From NCBI RefSeq assembly GCF_040545425.1, contig NZ_JBEPLW010000024.1: 36,614 nt of DNA. One strand, written 5' to 3'. This DNA is from Bhargavaea ullalensis (GTDB lineage Bacteria; Bacillota; Bacilli; Bacillales_A; Planococcaceae). The notes beneath the pieces were generated by a model. The model ran no database searches. It saw nothing but the letters and a program-made list of their open reading frames with translations, and was not told the origin of the DNA. Position 1 is the stretch's first letter. Each line of letters opens with the position of its first letter. A program made the translations under genes and the position numbers. Shown here piece after piece: positions 22,995-30,288 of the stretch.

Positions 22995-23873
22995 ATGGCG
23001 TTTTTATTTGATTACCGGATCCATGAAGACGGCATGACGGTGGACCGGCTGCTCCGCGAGAAGTGGCAGCTCGGCCGGAAGCTGGTGCACGAGCTGAGGA
23101 TGGACGGCTTCGCCGGGCTGGAAAACGGCGAACGCGTGAGATGGAATGAAGCGCTGGAAGCGGGAACGCTGCTGACGATGCGGCTTCCGGAGGGCAAGTC
23201 GGAGTACGTGCCGGAAGAAGGAGAACTCGGGATCGCCTATGAAGACGATCACTGCCTCGTCGTCCACAAGCCCGCCGGCATGGCCGTTCATCCGAATGAG
23301 CCGGGCGGCACCGGCACGCTCATGAACCGGGTGCTCGCCGAGTCGCTTCGGGACGGCCGCCCCTACGCCGAACACGTCCACCGGCTCGACCAGGGAACAT
23401 CGGGCCTCGTGCTCATCGCCCGCCATCCGGTGGCCAAGGCGGTGTTCGACCGGATGCTTGAGGAAAAGGCGGTCCGCCGGGAATACATTGCGGAAACAAG
23501 CGGAAATTTGAGGCGTCCGTCGGGCAAGATCGACGCTCCGATCGGACGTGACCGCCACCACGCGACAAGACGGCGCGTCTCCCCCGGCGGCCAGTCCGCC
23601 GTCACCCATTATGAAGTGATCAAAGAAGGGCGCCGCACCTCCCTCATTTCCGTGGAACTGGACACCGGCCGCACCCATCAGATCCGCGTCCACCTCGCCC
23701 ACCTCGGCCATCCGATCATCGGCGACACCCTCTACGGCGGACGCCCCGCTGCCGGCGGCTACCGCCTGCACGCCGGCCGGATCGCCTTCACCCACCCGTT
23801 CACGGAAGAACCGCTGCAGATCGACGACCCGGTCCGGCCGGTCTGGCTGGGCGGGTCCCGGGGGGAATCGTAA
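22995..23873 (+). CDS. RluA-family pseudouridine synthase (YhcT-like)
   Basis: A 292-residue protein with a short S4-like N-terminus (about 1-65) and the RluA catalytic domain. HRLDQGTSGL contains the catalytic Asp132, with VVHKPAGMAVHP before it and GRTHQIRVHLAHLGHPIIGD after it. It converts uridine to pseudouridine in RNA; the position modified cannot be told from the sequence. GGAGGGG lies 8 nt before the ATG. It begins 15 nt after a terminator and is followed by the large repeat region, with no terminator of its own visible. Confidence 0.9.
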   Translation: MAFLFDYRIHEDGMTVDRLLREKWQLGRKLVHELRMDGFAGLENGERVRWNEALEAGTLLTMRLPEGKSEYVPEEGELGIAYEDDHCLVVHKPAGMAVHPNEPGGTGTLMNRVLAESLRDGRPYAEHVHRLDQGTSGLVLIARHPVAKAVFDRMLEEKAVRREYIAETSGNLRRPSGKIDAPIGRDRHHATRRRVSPGGQSAVTHYEVIKEGRRTSLISVELDTGRTHQIRVHLAHLGHPIIGDTLYGGRPAAGGYRLHAGRIAFTHPFTEEPLQIDDPVRPVWLGGSRGES

Positions 23874-23878
23874 GGGGC

Positions 23879-24004
23879 GAGTGAGACGCTTTCTTTGCCG
23901 AGTGAGTCGCAATGCGTCGCGAGTGAGCCGCTTCCTTCCCCGAGTGAGTCGCAATGCGTCGCGAGTGAGACGCTTTCTTCCCCGAGTGAGTCGCAATGCG
24001 CCGG
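23879..24004. repeat. Six tandem 21-nt monomers of two alternating types
   Basis: Every monomer starts GAGTGAG. Type 1 continues (A/C)CGCTT(T/C)CTT..CC, type 2 continues TCGCAATGCG(T/C)CG(C/G). They alternate 1-2-1-2-1-2, giving three 42-nt dimers. The array starts 6 nt after the pseudouridine synthase stop and abuts the next array. Confidence 0.9.
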
Positions 24005-24005
24005 G

Positions 24006-24500
24006 TTCGTACTTAGAGAGACCCGTTCGCACTTACAATGAGAAATTCGCACTTAGAGGGACCCGTTCGCACTTAGAATGGGAAATTCGCACTTAGAGCG
24101 GCCCGTTCGCACTTAGAATGAGGAATTCGCACTTAGAGCGACCGGTTCGCACTTAGAATGAGGAATATGCACTTAGAGCGACCGGTTCGCACTTAGAATG
24201 AAGAGTTCGCACTTAGAGCGGCCCGTTCGCACTTAGAATGAAGAGTTCGCACTTAGAGCGACCGGTTCGCACTTAGAATGAAGGGTTCGCACTTAGAGCG
24301 ACCCATTCGCACTTAGAATGCACTTAGAGCGATCGGTTCGCACTTAGAATGAGGAGTTCGCACTTAGAGCGGCCCGTTCGCACTTAGAATGAGGAATTCG
24401 CACTTAGAGCGGCCCGTTCGCACTTACAATGAGAAATTCGCACTTAGAGGGACCTGTTCGCACTTAGAATGTGGTCCCGCACTTAAAGCGAGATAACGTC
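24006..24500. repeat. About 25 tandem 20-nt monomers of two alternating types
   Basis: All monomers begin TTCGCACTTAGA. Type A ends GCGACCGG or GCGGCCCG, type B ends ATGARGAR. They alternate regularly as 40-nt dimers, with one truncated unit near 24320 and weaker copies at the ends. An A unit preceded by CCGG can fold as CCGGTTCGC-ACTTAGA-GCGACCGG. There are no variable spacers, so it is not a CRISPR. Together with 23879-24004 and 24509-24655 this fills the gene-free stretch 23874-24774. Confidence 0.92.
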
Positions 24501-24508
24501 CTGTTCTC

Positions 24509-24655
24509 TGTGTAAATTCCACTCAAAAGAAGAAGAAATCCGCGAGACACCTGCGGGAAAAGCGTCCGCCTCAGCCCCCGCAGAGCGAAGCTCGAGGAGG
24601 CTGAGGCAACGCTCGCGGTAAGCGAGCGGATTCTTCGACTGATGGCGTTTACACA
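24509..24655. mobile_element. MITE-like 147-bp element with terminal inverted repeats
   Basis: The ends are TGTGTAAA (24509-24516) and TTTACACA (24648-24655). A second inner pair is GAAGAAATCCGC / GCGGATTCTTC. The centre reads GAGACACCTGCGGGAAAAGC, AGCCCCCGCAGAGCGAAGC and CGAGGAGGCTGAGGCAACG, a GC-rich structured sequence that I recognise as an intergenic repeat frequent in Bacillales genomes. Degenerate copies of the 20-nt monomer occur on both sides (TTCACAC.. at 24684-24715), so it seems inserted into the array. No target-site duplication is obvious. Confidence 0.65.
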
Positions 24656-24721
24656 TTACTATGGACACAATCTAGAACGACACGTTCACACTGAGACCAG
24701 CGAATTCACACTTAATTGACC

Positions 24722-24756
24722 AAAAACCCCGGCTCTCCACAGGAGATCCGGGGCTC
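24722..24756 (-). terminator. Terminator of the aldo/keto reductase gene
   Basis: On the minus strand GCCCCGGATCTCC pairs with GAGAGCCGGGG (one mismatch), followed by TTTTTGG. Confidence 0.85.
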
Positions 24757-24774
24757 TTTATTTCTTCATTCACC

Positions 24775-25605
24775 TTACAGCTTGATCTGATCCGGATCGG
24801 TTCCGGTGCGTTCGAAGCGGTTGATGCCGTCGATTTCTTCCATTTCCGAGTCGGTCAGGTTGAAGTCGAATACGTCGGCGTTTGAGCGGACGCGCTCCGG
24901 CCGGACGGATTTCGGAATGACGATCAGGTCGTGCTGGAGATGCCAGCGGATGATCACTTCGGCCGGCGTCTTGCCGCGGGCTTCGGCGATGCGTCCGATG
25001 ACCGGCTCATCCAGCAGGCGGCCGCGGGCGAGCGGCGACCAGGACGTGACGGCGATTTCATGTTCCAGGCAGAACGACCGGAGCTCCTCCTGGGACAAAT
25101 ACGGATGAAGCTCAATCTGGTTCACCATCGGCTTGACGTTCGCCACGGCGAATACTTCCTCGAGGTGATGACGATGATGGTTGGACACGCCCGGAACCCG
25201 AATGAGCTTTTCCTCATACAGCCGCTCGATCGCACGGTATGTATCAGCGAATGTGCCGGCAATCGGCCAGTGGGTCAAGTACAGGTCCAGGTAGTCCATG
25301 TTCAATTCGCGCAGCGACTTTTCGAACGCGCGGAGCGTTTCATCATAGCCCTGGTCGGTGTTCCACACTTTTGACGTGATGAAGAGCTCTTCACGCGGAA
25401 TGCCTGACGTCCGGACGGCTTCGCCGACCTGGGCTTCATTTCCGTAGACGGCCGCGGTGTCAATCGCTCGGTAGCCGGTTTCAAGCGCCGTCCCGATCGC
25501 CTGCAGCGCCTCATCCGGATCGGTCATTTTGTACACGCCGAGGCCGAGACGCGGCATTTCCACACCGTTTGCCAGTGTTTTCGTCGATTGCAGATTCAAT
25601 TCCAT
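24775..25605 (-). CDS. Aldo/keto reductase
   Basis: A 276-residue (alpha/beta)8 NADPH-dependent reductase with the full catalytic tetrad D49 (YRAIDTAAVYGNE), Y54, K79 (LFITSKVWN) and H112 (LYLTHWP), plus the cofactor motif VIPKSVRPERV. It resembles B. subtilis YtbE/YvgN, which reduce glyoxals and other aldehydes. In GVSNHHRHHLEEV the usual GVSNF reads GVSNH and a His cluster follows, which is slightly unusual. GGGAGGG precedes the ATG. Single gene with its own terminator. Confidence 0.92.
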   Translation of the reverse strand: MELNLQSTKTLANGVEMPRLGLGVYKMTDPDEALQAIGTALETGYRAIDTAAVYGNEAQVGEAVRTSGIPREELFITSKVWNTDQGYDETLRAFEKSLRELNMDYLDLYLTHWPIAGTFADTYRAIERLYEEKLIRVPGVSNHHRHHLEEVFAVANVKPMVNQIELHPYLSQEELRSFCLEHEIAVTSWSPLARGRLLDEPVIGRIAEARGKTPAEVIIRWHLQHDLIVIPKSVRPERVRSNADVFDFNLTDSEMEEIDGINRFERTGTDPDQIKL

Positions 25606-25686
25606 CCAAATTCCCTCCCCATGTTGGTCTTTTCATTTTACCCGAGAAGCAAACGGGAATCGAATTTGCGGATTTTGAGAAAACGG

Positions 25687-25715
25687 TTGATATTTTATTC
25701 GTAAACGAATATTAT
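25687..25715 (+). promoter_or_regulatory. Promoter of the purine permease with operator in the spacer
   Basis: TTGATA (25687-25692), 17-nt spacer, TATTAT (25710-25715). Inside the spacer ATTCG-TAAA-CGAAT (25697-25710) forms an inverted repeat. AAACGAATATT resembles half of a PurR box, and TTTTATTCG is its mirror. No purine riboswitch is seen in the short leader (25716-25759). Confidence 0.65.
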
Positions 25716-25759
25716 GATGGATGGTCTATTAATTCGTTCGTCTTTTGGGAGGATCTGAA

Positions 25760-27061
25760 ATGTTTCAGCTGAAAGAAAACGGGACAACCGTCAAAACAGA
25801 AGTCCTCGCGGGAATGACCACATTCCTGACGATGGCTTATATCATCATCGTCAACCCGATTGTGCTGAGTGCGGCCGGCGTGCCGTTCGACCAGGTGTTC
25901 ATGGCAACGATCATCGCAGCGGTCATCGGGACGCTCTGGATGGCTTTGTTCGCCAATTATCCGATTGCCATCGCACCTGGCATGGGGCTGAACGCATACT
26001 TCACGTCGGTCATCATCGCATCCGACGGCACGCTTGACTACGTCACAGCGTTTTCCGCCGTATTTGTCGCCGGCATTGTCTTCGTCATCCTGTCACTTAC
26101 GCCGCTCCGCGAAAAGCTGATCGACGCCATCCCGCAAAACCTGAAACACGGCATCACGGCGGGAATCGGCCTGTTCATCGCCTTCATCGGCCTCCGGCAA
26201 TCGGGCATCGTCGCCCATCATGAAACGAACCTCGTCAAGCTCGGCGATCTTACATCCGCACCCGTTCTGCTATCGCTGTTCGGCCTGATGGTAACGGTCA
26301 TCCTCATGGCGCGCAACGTGTATGGCGCCATCTTCATCGGAATGGCCCTCACCGGCATCACGGCATTTTTCACCGGCCAGCTCAAATTTGCAGAGGGATT
26401 CGTGAAAATGCCCCATCTGCCCGAAGGAATCATCGTCTGGAACCCGGTGACGGCTTTCGGTGACGTGGTCTCCCACGGCCTGTATGGCGTCGTCTTTGCT
26501 TTTCTGATGGTGACGCTGTTTGACACGACCGGCACGATGGTCGGCGTTGCCCGGCAGGCCGGCCTGCTGAAGAACGGCAAATTGCCGCGCGTACGTCCCG
26601 CCCTTCTCGCTGATTCCGTCGCCGCAACGGCCGGCGCCATGTTCGGGACGAGCCCGACGTCCGCCTATGTCGAATCGTCTTCCGGGGTGGCCGTCGGCGG
26701 ACGCACGGGCCTCACAACAGTCACCGTCGCCGTCCTGTTCATCATCGCATCGTTCTTCGGTCCGCTCGTCGGTGCCTTGTCCGGGGTGGCGGCGATCACC
26801 GCTCCGGCACTCATCATCGTCGGCAGCCTCATGATCGGCGTTGTGAAGGAGATCGAATGGGAATCGTTCGAGGAAGCCTTCCCGGCATTCCTCATCATCC
26901 TGACGATGCCGCTCACCTCCAGCATCGCGACCGGCATCGCCCTCGGCTTCATCTCCTGGCCGATCATCAAAGTCGTCAATGGCAAATGGCGGGAAGTACC
27001 ACCATTGCTTTATGTTTTCGCCGCCATGTTCGCCTACCAGCTGCTGTTCCTCCCGCATTAA
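25760..27061 (+). CDS. AzgA/NCS2-type purine permease (PbuG/PbuO-like)
   Basis: A 433-residue permease with about 12-14 helices and the AzgA-family motifs MTTFLTMAYIIIVNP, APGMGLNAYF, LFDTTGTMVGVARQAGLL and TSPTSAYVESSSGVAVGGRT. These proteins import adenine, guanine or hypoxanthine with protons; the specific base is not readable. ATG at 25760 follows GGGAGGATCTGAA; an upstream in-frame TTG (25745) would overlap the ribosome site. It is probably controlled by a purine-responsive repressor at the promoter's inverted repeat. It ends at a bidirectional terminator. Confidence 0.92.
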   Translation: MFQLKENGTTVKTEVLAGMTTFLTMAYIIIVNPIVLSAAGVPFDQVFMATIIAAVIGTLWMALFANYPIAIAPGMGLNAYFTSVIIASDGTLDYVTAFSAVFVAGIVFVILSLTPLREKLIDAIPQNLKHGITAGIGLFIAFIGLRQSGIVAHHETNLVKLGDLTSAPVLLSLFGLMVTVILMARNVYGAIFIGMALTGITAFFTGQLKFAEGFVKMPHLPEGIIVWNPVTAFGDVVSHGLYGVVFAFLMVTLFDTTGTMVGVARQAGLLKNGKLPRVRPALLADSVAATAGAMFGTSPTSAYVESSSGVAVGGRTGLTTVTVAVLFIIASFFGPLVGALSGVAAITAPALIIVGSLMIGVVKEIEWESFEEAFPAFLIILTMPLTSSIATGIALGFISWPIIKVVNGKWREVPPLLYVFAAMFAYQLLFLPH

Positions 27062-27064
27062 AGA

Positions 27065-27102
27065 AACGGCCCGCATCCTTTTTCCGGATGCGGGCCGTTT
27101 TG
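27065..27102. terminator. Bidirectional terminator
   Basis: A perfect stem AAACGGCCCGCATCC / GGATGCGGGCCGTTT with T-runs on both sides. Shared by the purine permease and the converging small membrane protein. Confidence 0.92.
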
Positions 27103-27105
27103 AAT

Positions 27106-27387
27106 TCAGTAGTATCTTGGACGCGAGAGCACGGCCTGGAACACGAGGACCACGGCCGTCACGAGGTGGAGGAACCAGCCGACAAACGGAATCCAGGCAA
27201 ACGCGCTCGTGGCGAGGCCGAGGATGGAGCCTGACTTGGCGGAATGATCCCGTATCGCCAGGACCAGCGTGATGGCGTGGAGAATGAACATGACGCCGAG
27301 CGCCGAATAACCCGTGCTCATCACAAAAATACCGCCGATGAACGGGACTGCCAAAAATGCTTCACCGATCGCCGTCACCCAGCGCAT
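27106..27387 (-). CDS. Small membrane protein, three helices
   Basis: About 93 residues with hydrophobic segments near 5-24, 30-47 and 59-85. The last contains LATSAFAWIPFVGWFLHLVT. Charged residues are confined to short loops (RDHSAKSG) and the RPRYY tail. ATG at 27387 has AGAGGTT upstream; an ATG six codons earlier is the alternative. No family recognised with certainty; single gene. Confidence 0.7.
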   Translation of the reverse strand: MRWVTAIGEAFLAVPFIGGIFVMSTGYSALGVMFILHAITLVLAIRDHSAKSGSILGLATSAFAWIPFVGWFLHLVTAVVLVFQAVLSRPRYY

Positions 27388-27547
27388 AACTGTAGAACCT
27401 CTCATAGGTATCCCTGCTTTCTATTGTTTCGGTAACTGTTATACGGAAAAGACGGGCCAAAAGTTTCATATCTGTTCATGTCATTTTTTTGTCGGTTGCC
27501 GCAGATTTGCGGAGCGTCCGGCAAGCACCCGTTTTCTTTTTCTGCCG

Positions 27548-27576
27548 GTTGCGGTATACTGTTCATAGACCGCAAC
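27548..27576 (+). promoter_or_regulatory. Inverted repeat with -10 hexamer inside, before the 31-aa ORF
   Basis: GTTGCGG (27548-27554) and CCGCAAC (27570-27576) are perfect complements, and TATACT (27555-27560) lies directly inside. No convincing -35 is seen 17 nt upstream (TTTTCT at 27532). It may be a repressor site over the promoter or a 5' stem. Confidence 0.4.
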
Positions 27577-27597
27577 TTCGATACAGGAGGTACCGTC

Positions 27598-27693
27598 ATG
27601 AAACTTATCTTGATCCTCGGCGTCATCTTCGCTTTCCTTTCCGCCATCCTGACAGGCGGCTATGAAGACAAGCCCGGCTCGATCGACAAGTAA
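27598..27693 (+). CDS. Membrane microprotein (31 aa)
   Basis: ATG preceded by ACAGGAGGT (7 nt). The product starts MKLILILGVIFAFLSAILTG and ends YEDKPGSIDK: one hydrophobic helix and a short charged outer tail. A terminator follows 6 nt after the stop. No homologue recognised. The ribosome site, promoter-like sequence and terminator together make a real gene likely. Confidence 0.7.
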   Translation: MKLILILGVIFAFLSAILTGGYEDKPGSIDK

Positions 27694-27698
27694 TACGC

Positions 27699-27729
27699 AG
27701 AGGCCCGCCATTCCGGCGGGCCTCTTTTA
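27699..27729 (+). terminator. Terminator of the 31-aa ORF
   Basis: AGAGGCCCGCC pairs with GGCGGGCCTCT across ATTCC, followed by TTTAT. Confidence 0.88.
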
Positions 27730-27766
27730 TTATGCCGCTATTAACCCTGGGTCCTAGGTGAGAGAA

Positions 27767-27850
27767 GATCCGTCCGGCTCAAAGCCGGATCCGTACGGTT
27801 CACCCCATAATCCGTACGACTCGGGGCGTAATCCGTACGACTCGCTCCCA
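27767..27850. repeat. Four tandem 21-nt repeats (ATCCGTACG core)
   Basis: Units start at 27767, 27788, 27809 and 27830, each beginning (G/A)ATCCGT(A/C)CG. The first contains CCGGCTCAAAGCCGG, a perfect stem. The array lies in the gap before the trmL 3' end, without a gene. Confidence 0.8.
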
Positions 27851-27899
27851 AAAGGAACACGCCGGGCCCAATCCGAGCGGCCCGGCCGCTTCCCCCTCG

Positions 27900-28370
27900 T
27901 CAAGACAGTCCCGGGAATCCCTGCTGGCGCAGGGCCTCATAGACGAGGATGGCTGCGGTGTTCGACAAGTTGAGCGAGCGGATGTGGCCGTTCATCGGGA
28001 TGCGGAGGCACCGCTCCGGATGCTCGGCAAGCAGGTCCTTCGGCAGGCCGCTCGTCTCTTTTCCGAAGATGAAGAAGACATCCTTCTCCGGATCGGAAAA
28101 GTCCCGGCCGGCATAGTTTCCGTCACCGAATTTTGTCAGGTAATAAAAATCGCCGTCCGGATAAGCATCAAACACTTCTTCGATCGCGTCGTGATACTCA
28201 AGATCGACGTGCTCCCAGTAATCAAGGCCGGCACGCTTGAGCATCTTGTCGTCCGTTGAAAATCCGAGCGGGCGGACAAGGTGGAGCTTCGTGCCGGTGC
28301 CGGCACAGGTTCTCGAGATGTTTCCCGTATTCGCCGGGATCAGCGGTTCATGCAGTACAACGTGGATCAT
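27900..28370 (-). CDS. trmL: tRNA (cytidine/uridine-34 2'-O)-methyltransferase TrmL
   Basis: A 156-residue SPOUT methyltransferase: MIHVVLHEPLIPANTGNISR at the start, FGKETSGLP and IPMNGHIRSLNLSNTAAI in the knotted SAM site. TrmL methylates the wobble base of tRNA-Leu. The start overlaps the queG stop by 4 nt (ATGA), so the two tRNA wobble-modification genes form one operon, the pairing also known in B. subtilis (yhbA/cspR region). No clear terminator is seen after the stop. Confidence 0.93.
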   Translation of the reverse strand: MIHVVLHEPLIPANTGNISRTCAGTGTKLHLVRPLGFSTDDKMLKRAGLDYWEHVDLEYHDAIEEVFDAYPDGDFYYLTKFGDGNYAGRDFSDPEKDVFFIFGKETSGLPKDLLAEHPERCLRIPMNGHIRSLNLSNTAAILVYEALRQQGFPGLS

Positions 28371-29521
28371 CTGGGCACTTCCTTCTGCTGGTCTTGGATG
28401 AGTCGGAGGGCGGCGCGGATTTCCCCGAGCGCCTCATCATCTTTTTCTTCCTCTGCGGATTGCCGGAGTGCATCTGCCGCTTCCTCCGTGGCAATTTTGC
28501 CGAGAGCAAAGGCCGCTGCGCCCCGCATATACGGCCGCGCGTCTTCAATCAGGATCCGGGCGAGCTCGGGCACGGCCGACGCCTCCCTGAAATGGCCGAG
28601 CGCATAGACGGCATTCCGCTGGATCGGGTTTTTGCCGCGCCACGATCCGGACATGTGGCCGAACCGCTCCTTGAACTCCCGGTTCGACAAGGACAGAAGC
28701 GGGGTGAGGAGCGGCTTCGCGAGTTCGGGCTCCGGCTCGAACGCCTCGTGGATCCGGTTGTGCCTCCCTTTGTTTTTCGGGCAGATCGTCTGGCAAGTGT
28801 CGCATCCGTACACCCGGTTGCCGATCTCCGTCCGGAACTCCGGCGGCAGGCTCCCCTTCGTCTGTGTAAGAAAAGCGATGCACCTTTGCGCATTCAGGCG
28901 GCCCCCTTCGATCAGGGCGCCCGTCGGACAGATATCGAGGCAAAGCGTGCAGTCTCCGCAGCCGTCCTCGATCGGCTCATCCGGTGCAAACGGGATGTTC
29001 GTGATCATTTCGCCGAGATAAACGTACGATCCGAACTCCGGCGTGATGACCGAGCAGTTCTTCCCAGACCAGCCGATGCCGGCCCGCTCCGCCACCGCCC
29101 GGTCGACGAGCTCACCGGTATCAACCATCGATTTCAGCCGCGCACCGGGGAGCCGCTCCGTGATGAACGCTTCGAGCAGGGCAAGTTTCTCCCGGAGCAC
29201 GTCATGATAGTCCAGGCCCCAGGATGCTCGGCAGAACATGCCCCGGCGCTCGCCTTTTTTCCCTTTCGGCGGGTTCTCCATTTTCGACGGGTAGGCGACT
29301 GCGATGGCGATGATGCTTTCCGGCTCTTCCATCAGGAGCGACGGGTCAGTCCGTTCATCGAGGCTCCCTTTTTCGAACCCCGACTGGAATCCGGCCTCCT
29401 GCTGCCGGCGCAGGCGATTTTTCATTTCCCGGAACGGGTCTGCGGTCGTGAAGCCAATTTTGTCGATCCCCGCGGTCTTCGCAAATTCGCGGATCTCCCG
29501 CTGCAGCTGAGCGGTATCCAT
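28367..29521 (-). CDS. queG: Epoxyqueuosine reductase QueG
   Basis: A 384-residue enzyme with an N-terminal cobalamin-binding nitroreductase-like part (VDTGELVDRAVAERAGIGWSG), two [4Fe-4S] motifs (CGDCTLCLDICPTGAL and GCDTCQTICPKN) and C-terminal HEAT-type repeats (about 290-370; NPIQRNAVYALGHF, AAAFALGKIA). It performs the last step of queuosine synthesis in tRNA, reducing epoxyqueuosine. GGAGAGGAGG precedes the ATG. It is followed by trmL with a 4-nt overlap. Confidence 0.95.
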   Translation of the reverse strand: MDTAQLQREIREFAKTAGIDKIGFTTADPFREMKNRLRRQQEAGFQSGFEKGSLDERTDPSLLMEEPESIIAIAVAYPSKMENPPKGKKGERRGMFCRASWGLDYHDVLREKLALLEAFITERLPGARLKSMVDTGELVDRAVAERAGIGWSGKNCSVITPEFGSYVYLGEMITNIPFAPDEPIEDGCGDCTLCLDICPTGALIEGGRLNAQRCIAFLTQTKGSLPPEFRTEIGNRVYGCDTCQTICPKNKGRHNRIHEAFEPEPELAKPLLTPLLSLSNREFKERFGHMSGSWRGKNPIQRNAVYALGHFREASAVPELARILIEDARPYMRGAAAFALGKIATEEAADALRQSAEEEKDDEALGEIRAALRLIQDQQKEVPR

Positions 29522-29577
29522 TTCGTTCCTCCTCTCCGATATGGTACGCTATATGAAAACAATTGCAGGTGATAGCT

Positions 29578-30288
29578 TTGAATGTTCAAGCCGATCCATC
29601 TTTGTACGAAACAGTGCCGGATCTGAAATTCGGCATTCTCCATTATAACAGAATCAGCCTGGAAGACGCGCCCGGGATGCTGCAGGGGCGGATCAATCTG
29701 TTCTATGAGGAACTGAAGCTGGACCTGCTCGACAAAGCCGTCACCGACTATCCGGGCATCGCGGAGTGGCGGAAAGTCTGGAAAGCATTCGGCAAGGATC
29801 CGGGCCGCTACCGCCCGTCCGCCGAAGCGCTCATGCGCCGGCTCAAGAAAGGCGAATCCCCCGCTCCGATCAACCTGGGGGCCGACCTGAACAACTTCAT
29901 CTCCGTCCGGGAGGCGATCCCTTGCGGACTGTATGACAGCCTGAAAATCGCAGGGCCGGTTGAACTCCGCAAAGGAACCGCAGACGATGCCTACGAAGGC
30001 CTCAACGGCCGGACCAACAGCCTGGAGAACCTTCTCCTCAGCGCAGACTGCAAGGGCCCGTTCGGCAGTCCGTTTGTGGATTCCCGGAGAACGGCTGCCG
30101 ATGAATCCACAACGGAGGCCCTGCATGTGCTTTACCTGCGCCCGTCGCTGCGCCTTGATCATGCGGCGGAACTGACCGAGGGCATCGGAAAGCTGTTCAC
30201 GTCCGTCACGGGTGGAAGCTTCCGGTCTGCCGTCCTCCATGCCGGCCATCCGTCGGTCCGACTTGATGATGAAACGGAGGAAAAGTAA
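29578..30288 (+). CDS. B3/B4 domain protein (PheRS beta-like tRNA-binding domain)
   Basis: A 236-residue stand-alone B3/B4 protein (COG3382): GILHYNRISLED at the start, the central GKDPGRYRPSAEALMRRL and PINLGADLNNFISVREAIPCGLYD, which are the usual signature stretches. In PheRS this domain takes part in editing of mischarged tRNA; the free-standing versions have no settled function. I chose TTG at 29578 (GCAGGTGAT 4 nt upstream) over TTG at 29563. The next gene starts directly at its stop, so they form an operon. Confidence 0.82.
   Translation: MNVQADPSLYETVPDLKFGILHYNRISLEDAPGMLQGRINLFYEELKLDLLDKAVTDYPGIAEWRKVWKAFGKDPGRYRPSAEALMRRLKKGESPAPINLGADLNNFISVREAIPCGLYDSLKIAGPVELRKGTADDAYEGLNGRTNSLENLLLSADCKGPFGSPFVDSRRTAADESTTEALHVLYLRPSLRLDHAAELTEGIGKLFTSVTGGSFRSAVLHAGHPSVRLDDETEEK

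Noticed and set aside
24006..24500. Possible CRISPR array
   Set aside because: Repeats are contiguous 20-nt monomers without unique spacers, and no cas gene is in the window.
25716..25759. Purine riboswitch before the purine permease
   Set aside because: The leader after the predicted promoter is under 50 nt and lacks the conserved three-way junction sequences.
27758..27973. 71-codon frame running through the 21-nt repeats into the trmL 3' end
   Set aside because: The repeat period of 21 keeps any frame open; there is no ribosome site, and half of it is antisense to trmL.
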